Below, piece after piece: positions 60,300 through 64,000 of a stretch of 64,000 bases of DNA. Source of the stretch: Saltatorellus ferox (GTDB lineage Bacteria > Planctomycetota > UBA1135 > GCA-002686595); assembly GCA_007751475.1 (NCBI GenBank), contig CP036434.1:2666001-2730000 (forward strand). The letters run 5' to 3'. A program made the translations under genes and the position numbers. The number at the start of each line of letters is the position of its first letter. Positions within the stretch are counted from its first letter, which is position 1. Below the pieces are notes generated by a model that saw only the letters and a list, made by a program, of their open reading frames with translations, was not told where the DNA came from and ran no database searches.

Positions 60300-62000
60300 A
60301 TGGCAGACATGCAAGCTTCTCGCACTCGCAGCGCTGGATGGCGCTTTCGTCTCGCACTTCTGCTCGCCGGGTGGGTCCTTTCTTCGTACGCGCTCGCAGG
60401 CGGGAACCTCGTGTCCAACCCCGGCTTCGAGCGCGGTGGGAAGGAAATCGACGGCTGGGAACGGAACGTTCCGATCTCGGTGGCGACCGTCAAGCCGAAG
60501 TTCACCGTGAACGAGGTCGAGCCTGCAGAGGGCAAGCGCAGCGCCAGTGTGCGCGCGGACTATCAGGGGGGATTGACGGCGTATACCCAGGTGTTGCGCG
60601 TTCCGCCGCGCGGGAAGTCGATGCACTTCGAGGCGCAGGTGCGGCTCGATCGGATCGCGTACGAGGGCGGAGCGAAGCTGAAGCTGTCCTTCGTCGGACC
60701 CGAGCTGCCGGGCGGTCGAGTGGAATCGGAGTCGAGGTTGCTCACGGGCGTCTCGGACTGGACGTTGCTGGCGATCGATGCGTCGATTCCTGAAGGCACG
60801 AAGTCGATCGAGGTTCGCTGTGGGGTGGTGGGGCCGTGCGTGGCTTCCTTCGACGAGGTGGTCGTGACGGCGAGCGACGAGGATTCGCTGGATACGGTCT
60901 TCGGGACGGTCCACAGCGACTACACGGTGCGTCTGCCCGCCAATGCGGTCGAGCAGATGCTGGAGCCGTTCGTTCGGTTGCCGCTGCCGCTGGTCTCGGA
61001 CACGCAGCGGCCGATCGCGCTGCGGATCAACTCTCGGCCCGAGGAGAGGGTCTCGACGCTCCGCATCTTCCGACAGGGGGCGAATCGGATGCTGGAGATT
61101 CACTTTCACCCGATGTTCCCAGGAGACGAGATCAAGTTCCGGCTGGAGACGCTCGTCATGATCGATGCGGCCTTGCGGCTGCCCTCGGGCATGGTCCGTC
61201 TGCCGCGTCCGGCGCAGATCCATGGGGACGAAGCGATCTATCTGGAACCAGCGCCCGGAATCGATCCGGCGAACGAGGCGATCGTCGAGGCGCTGCGCGA
61301 GATGAAGGGGAACGACCTGCCGGACGTGCTGGAGAAGGTTCATGCCTGGGTCGGTTCGAAGATCCAGCTGCGACGCTCCCCGTCGGATGAGGACGCCCGC
61401 ATGCCCGAGCCGTCCGAGCCCGACGAGAGCGTGGCCGCGTGCCTGGCCACGGGGGAGGCGGGTCCGGTGGGTTTCGCGAACGCGCTGGCGTCGGTACTGC
61501 GAGGGTACGGCCTTCCCGCCCGTCTGATGATCGGAACGTCCCATGACGGCCAGGCGGATGAGCACTACTACGTGGACGTCTGGACGCCATCGCTTGGCTG
61601 GACGCGTATGGATCCGCTGACGGGTCGCTGGCCGGTGGCTGCGACGGAGGCGGTGATCCACCGCCAGGTGGATCCCCTGGACGCGCGTCCGAACGGCCAC
61701 ACCCCCTATGACCCGAAGGTGGGCTCGGTCGGCCTCATCCTGGAAGCGAGACCCGACCGCCTGAACCGAGCGCGCCTCTACCGCTACGCTGCCCCGGTCC
61801 CGGTGATGGAGAGCGGCCTCACGGCCCTCCGAACCCGAGTCGACACCGCCTACGACGACCTGGTCGGCGACCCCCTCTCAAAGGACGAGTGGACTCCCAT
61901 CCCAGGCATCGACGCCACGCTCCCACAAATCCCCGGAGCCTCCCGAGCGCACCTGGAAATCCAACGCTGGCTCAACGCCCCCCGCCTGGTGGGCCAGTAA
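60300..62000 (+). CDS. Secreted transglutaminase-fold protein lacking the catalytic Cys (566 aa)
   Basis: Signal peptide (RLALLLAGWVLSSYALAGGN), then a carbohydrate-binding-module-like sandwich (NLVSNPGFERGGKEIDGWE, SASVRADYQGGLTAYTQVLR). From about residue 340 the transglutaminase core is recognisable: GFANALASVLRGYGLPARLM, then DEHYYVDVWTPSLGWTRMDP with the His and Asp. Three residues before the FA of the helix, where the nucleophile Cys belongs, stands Pro (GEAGPVGFA), so peptide-bond chemistry is unlikely. Length beyond the core is about 100 residues. It is divergent from the sulfatase gene and followed by an inverted repeat. Confidence 0.75.
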   Translation: MADMQASRTRSAGWRFRLALLLAGWVLSSYALAGGNLVSNPGFERGGKEIDGWERNVPISVATVKPKFTVNEVEPAEGKRSASVRADYQGGLTAYTQVLRVPPRGKSMHFEAQVRLDRIAYEGGAKLKLSFVGPELPGGRVESESRLLTGVSDWTLLAIDASIPEGTKSIEVRCGVVGPCVASFDEVVVTASDEDSLDTVFGTVHSDYTVRLPANAVEQMLEPFVRLPLPLVSDTQRPIALRINSRPEERVSTLRIFRQGANRMLEIHFHPMFPGDEIKFRLETLVMIDAALRLPSGMVRLPRPAQIHGDEAIYLEPAPGIDPANEAIVEALREMKGNDLPDVLEKVHAWVGSKIQLRRSPSDEDARMPEPSEPDESVAACLATGEAGPVGFANALASVLRGYGLPARLMIGTSHDGQADEHYYVDVWTPSLGWTRMDPLTGRWPVAATEAVIHRQVDPLDARPNGHTPYDPKVGSVGLILEARPDRLNRARLYRYAAPVPVMESGLTALRTRVDTAYDDLVGDPLSKDEWTPIPGIDATLPQIPGASRAHLEIQRWLNAPRLVGQ

Positions 62001-62001
62001 A

Positions 62002-62121
62002 CCGATACAAACGGACCAGGTGCATCCATTCCGGAACAAACGGACCAGGTACATCCATTCCGGAACGAACGGACCTGGTCCGTTTGTTCCGGAATGGATG
62101 TACCTGGTCCGTTTGTATCGG
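62002..62121. repeat. 120-base repeat with direct and inverted 29-base units
   Basis: Two direct copies of a 29-base unit (CGGACCAGGTGCATCCATTC and the variant with GTACATCC) are followed by inverted copies. The ends CCGATACAAACGG and CCGTTTGTATCGG match exactly, and apart from one G/A difference and one extra unit on the left the halves are perfectly complementary. It sits between two convergent stops, so it may double as a bidirectional terminator. Confidence 0.85.
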
Positions 62122-62129
62122 AAGAGGGG

Positions 62130-63443
62130 CTATTGGGTCAGGGCTGGCAGGAGGACGTGGGCGTCGGGTTGGGTCAGGTCCTCCAGTGTCTTGTTCGGGG
62201 GGAGGAGGATCATCGAGGGTTGGCCCGTCGGGACGTGGAGCTGGATCACTCCGGGGCCCCCGTTGCCGCCTGCGCCCGGGATGTCATTGCCGAAAGGGCC
62301 GCCCGGGAAACGGTTTTCTCGGCCCTCGCCGCCTCGGCCGCCCAGCGCCGTGATCGAGGCGTCCGACGCCTGGCTCAGGTTCATCATGGGGGACTCCAGC
62401 ACGATCCAGCCGCCGGAGCCGCCGCCCGAGCCGCCGCCGACTCGGTCGAAGAAGATCGTGTTCTCGCCGCCGCCGCCGTGGCCGCCGTTGGCCATCAGGC
62501 GGCCTTCTTCGCCGAGCCGGAACGTGCGTGCCACGATCAGAACGAGGCCGCCGCCGCCGCCGCCACCCGCGCCCTTCTCATCACCACCGGCGAAAAAGGG
62601 ACTCAGGGGGAACGTGGCCGATGCCACCGCGTCGCCGCCGGCTCCGCCGCCGCGGCCCGGAAGGGGGCGGCGAACCTCGCCGATGATCGTGCCCGTCGGA
62701 GTGACCTTCATGCCCCAGAAGTCGTTGTCGGGGTTTCCGTCCTGGAAGACAGGAAGGCCCGGAAGACCGCCCGCCGCGCGCATCGTTCCGCTGATGGCGC
62801 CCGTTCCGTTCGGGCCACCGTCCATGCCGGGCAGCGCGATGAGCCCGATGTTCTCCTCGGCGAAAGGATCCATGGAAACCGGCTGGTTGGCGGCGAGCGC
62901 TCCGCCACCGCCACCGGCGCCGCGACGGTTCTCCTTGGCCATGGGGCCCAAGGGCGCATAGCCCGTCTCGCCGCCCTGACCGCCGCCCGGCGGGAGGCCC
63001 GGGAACTGGATGCCGTACGCTTCGTCGCCGGGGAGACCTGCGGGCGTCGAAGCGTTCGTGAGGACGCTTCCCGTCCCGCCGCTGCCGCCGCCCGCTGCGC
63101 CCGGTGAGCCGATGGAAGGCTGGTTCGTCGTGTTGAGCGTCGTGACCCCGCTGTTGTTCTGGCCGCTGGCGGACAGCGTTCCGTCGATCTCGACGCTGGC
63201 CGCGGAGATCTTCAGCGGCAGCGTTCCCACCACGGCGAACGTCGCATCGCGCTCGATGATGAAGCGATTGACCTCGATGGGGCCGCTCACGGCGGTGTTG
63301 TAAACCACCGTGCTGCCGGACGGGATGATGAGATCCTGGCCCTGGGCAGCCGCGAGCGGTGCGAGTGCGAGTGCAGCGAGACCGGCGAGCAGAGGCTGGC
63401 GGAGGGGCGCGGGAAGGAACTGGCGAGACGATGGGTGGTTCAT
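62130..63443 (-). CDS. Gly-rich secreted protein, beta-helix-like (437 aa)
   Basis: Signal peptide (LAGLAALALAPLAAAQGQDL) followed by DLIIPSGSTVVYNTAVSG and FIIERDATFAVVGTLPLKIS, which resembles the start of a right-handed beta-helix cell-surface protein. Long Gly-rich parts (GGGSGGTGSVLTNASTPAGL, AGGGGGGGLVLIVARTFRLG) alternate with strands. The VGGGSGGGSGGWIVLESP segment near the end keeps the pattern. No enzyme motif is visible. The ATG at 63443 places the signal peptide at the usual distance; an in-frame start at 63497 is possible. Confidence 0.7.
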   Translation of the reverse strand: MNHPSSRQFLPAPLRQPLLAGLAALALAPLAAAQGQDLIIPSGSTVVYNTAVSGPIEVNRFIIERDATFAVVGTLPLKISAASVEIDGTLSASGQNNSGVTTLNTTNQPSIGSPGAAGGGSGGTGSVLTNASTPAGLPGDEAYGIQFPGLPPGGGQGGETGYAPLGPMAKENRRGAGGGGGALAANQPVSMDPFAEENIGLIALPGMDGGPNGTGAISGTMRAAGGLPGLPVFQDGNPDNDFWGMKVTPTGTIIGEVRRPLPGRGGGAGGDAVASATFPLSPFFAGGDEKGAGGGGGGGLVLIVARTFRLGEEGRLMANGGHGGGGENTIFFDRVGGGSGGGSGGWIVLESPMMNLSQASDASITALGGRGGEGRENRFPGGPFGNDIPGAGGNGGPGVIQLHVPTGQPSMILLPPNKTLEDLTQPDAHVLLPALTQ

Positions 63444-63627
63444 GGCGATGGGGTTGAGGGACAAGGGACCGTCAGGTACAGGTCGAAGAGCTAGCAACCA
63501 CCGTGCCAGAACGGTTAGCGACCCAAGCTTTGCGAGGAGGCGCCGGGGAAGGGGGGACTGCTATTCCCGGTCCGAAGTCACACGAACCATGCGTGCGCAA
63601 CCGCCCATTCGAGCCGCCACGGCCGGC

Positions 63628-64000
63628 TTACCCCCGGGAGTCGCGGATGACCAGACTCCGGATCGCGGTCATGTCTTCCGTGGCAAAGCGAAGTCCCTCG
63701 CCGCGCTTTCCGCTGCTGAAGACACGCTGGAAGAGCCACGTCAGCCAGAGCGAGAGATCGTCGATCAACGTGTAGGCCAGCGGCACGACCCATAGCGTGA
63801 AGAAGGTGCAGATCGCGAGGCCACCAGCCACGCACGTCGAGAGCGCGCGGTAGTCGATGCCCTGGGTCGGAGCATCTCCCATCGCCATCGGCAGGAGCCC
63901 GAATACCGTCGTCAGCGCGGTCATCAAGATCGGCCGCACGCGCGCCGACGCACCCTCGATCACCGCGTCCTTCCGGGGCAGCCCTTCCTCCAGCCGCAGT
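63628..64000 (-). CDS. RND efflux transporter (AcrB/HAE1-like), C-terminal fragment
   Basis: The first residues visible (LRLEEGLPRKDAVIEGASAR) run into VRPILMTALTTVFGLLPMAM, the conserved transmembrane segment after the Gly-Ala-Ser-Arg motif of RND pumps, then two more helices (STCVAGGLAICTFFTLWVVP and LIDDLSLWLTWLFQ). The end, about 30 residues after the last helix, is soluble. RND pumps export drugs, metals or lipids with proton antiport through a tripartite complex. The N-terminal part lies beyond the right edge, so the substrate class cannot be told. Confidence 0.9.
   Translation of the reverse strand, partial: LRLEEGLPRKDAVIEGASARVRPILMTALTTVFGLLPMAMGDAPTQGIDYRALSTCVAGGLAICTFFTLWVVPLAYTLIDDLSLWLTWLFQRVFSSGKRGEGLRFATEDMTAIRSLVIRDSRG

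Overview
The window is high-GC DNA from a gene-dense bacterium. I infer a planctomycete. The grounds are a cluster of EutN-type microcompartment vertex genes next to a class II aldolase, a sulfatase, many secreted proteins with LamG-like or carboxypeptidase-regulatory domains, a FIST sensor operon, and a Cys-rich secreted C-terminal domain of a kind I associate with that phylum. No rRNA, tRNA, CRISPR array, transposase or phage gene was recognised.

Layout. 1-1298 (minus): three EutN/CcmL-like shell pentamers and the start of a class II aldolase, i.e. the edge of a sugar-phosphate-aldolase microcompartment operon. 1359-9757 (minus): a SurA-like isomerase, a large secreted protein with helical repeats, an EF-hand-like secreted protein whose frame continues past a TGA, and a frameshifted metallophosphoesterase/LamG gene. 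9880-10858: a roughly 1 kb imperfect inverted repeat. 10889-12210 (minus): a frameshifted Clp-type AAA+ ATPase. 12493-16583 (plus): a soluble Ser/Thr kinase with an RGG-like tail, a CxxCxxCC protein, an anchored gluzincin-type peptidase and radC. 16624-21568 (minus): a four-gene signalling operon (FixL-like PAS kinase, LuxR-type regulator, FIST protein, hybrid kinase). 21758-24460 (plus): a radical SAM/SPASM protein and an outer-membrane barrel-like protein, separated by an inverted repeat.

24844-44064 (plus) is the centrepiece. It is a 19 kb operon in which almost every stop overlaps the next start. The order is FHA protein, PilM-PilN fusion, PilO-like, TPR/LamG-like protein, GspG, GspH carrying a LamG-like domain, a 1738-residue GspK-like giant, GspJ, GspI, a TPR/zinc-ribbon exported protein and a SurA-like lipoprotein. 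No ATPase, GspF/PilC or secretin gene is present. I read it as the pseudopilus and inner-membrane platform of a T2SS/T4P-like machine with an enlarged tip.

44122-64000: scpB with a long acidic N-terminus, a secreted protein, a PpiD-like chaperone, a two-component pair, an O-antigen-ligase-like membrane protein, Mn-type superoxide dismutase, ftsY-nusB-ribH, a TPR-AAA+ protein with an altered Walker B, a sulfatase, a transglutaminase-fold protein without its Cys, a Gly-rich secreted protein and the C-terminal end of an RND transporter. Five single-base frame breaks, all in homopolymer runs, lie between 8.1 and 12.1 kb. They may be sequence errors or decay, and that stretch should be read with caution.
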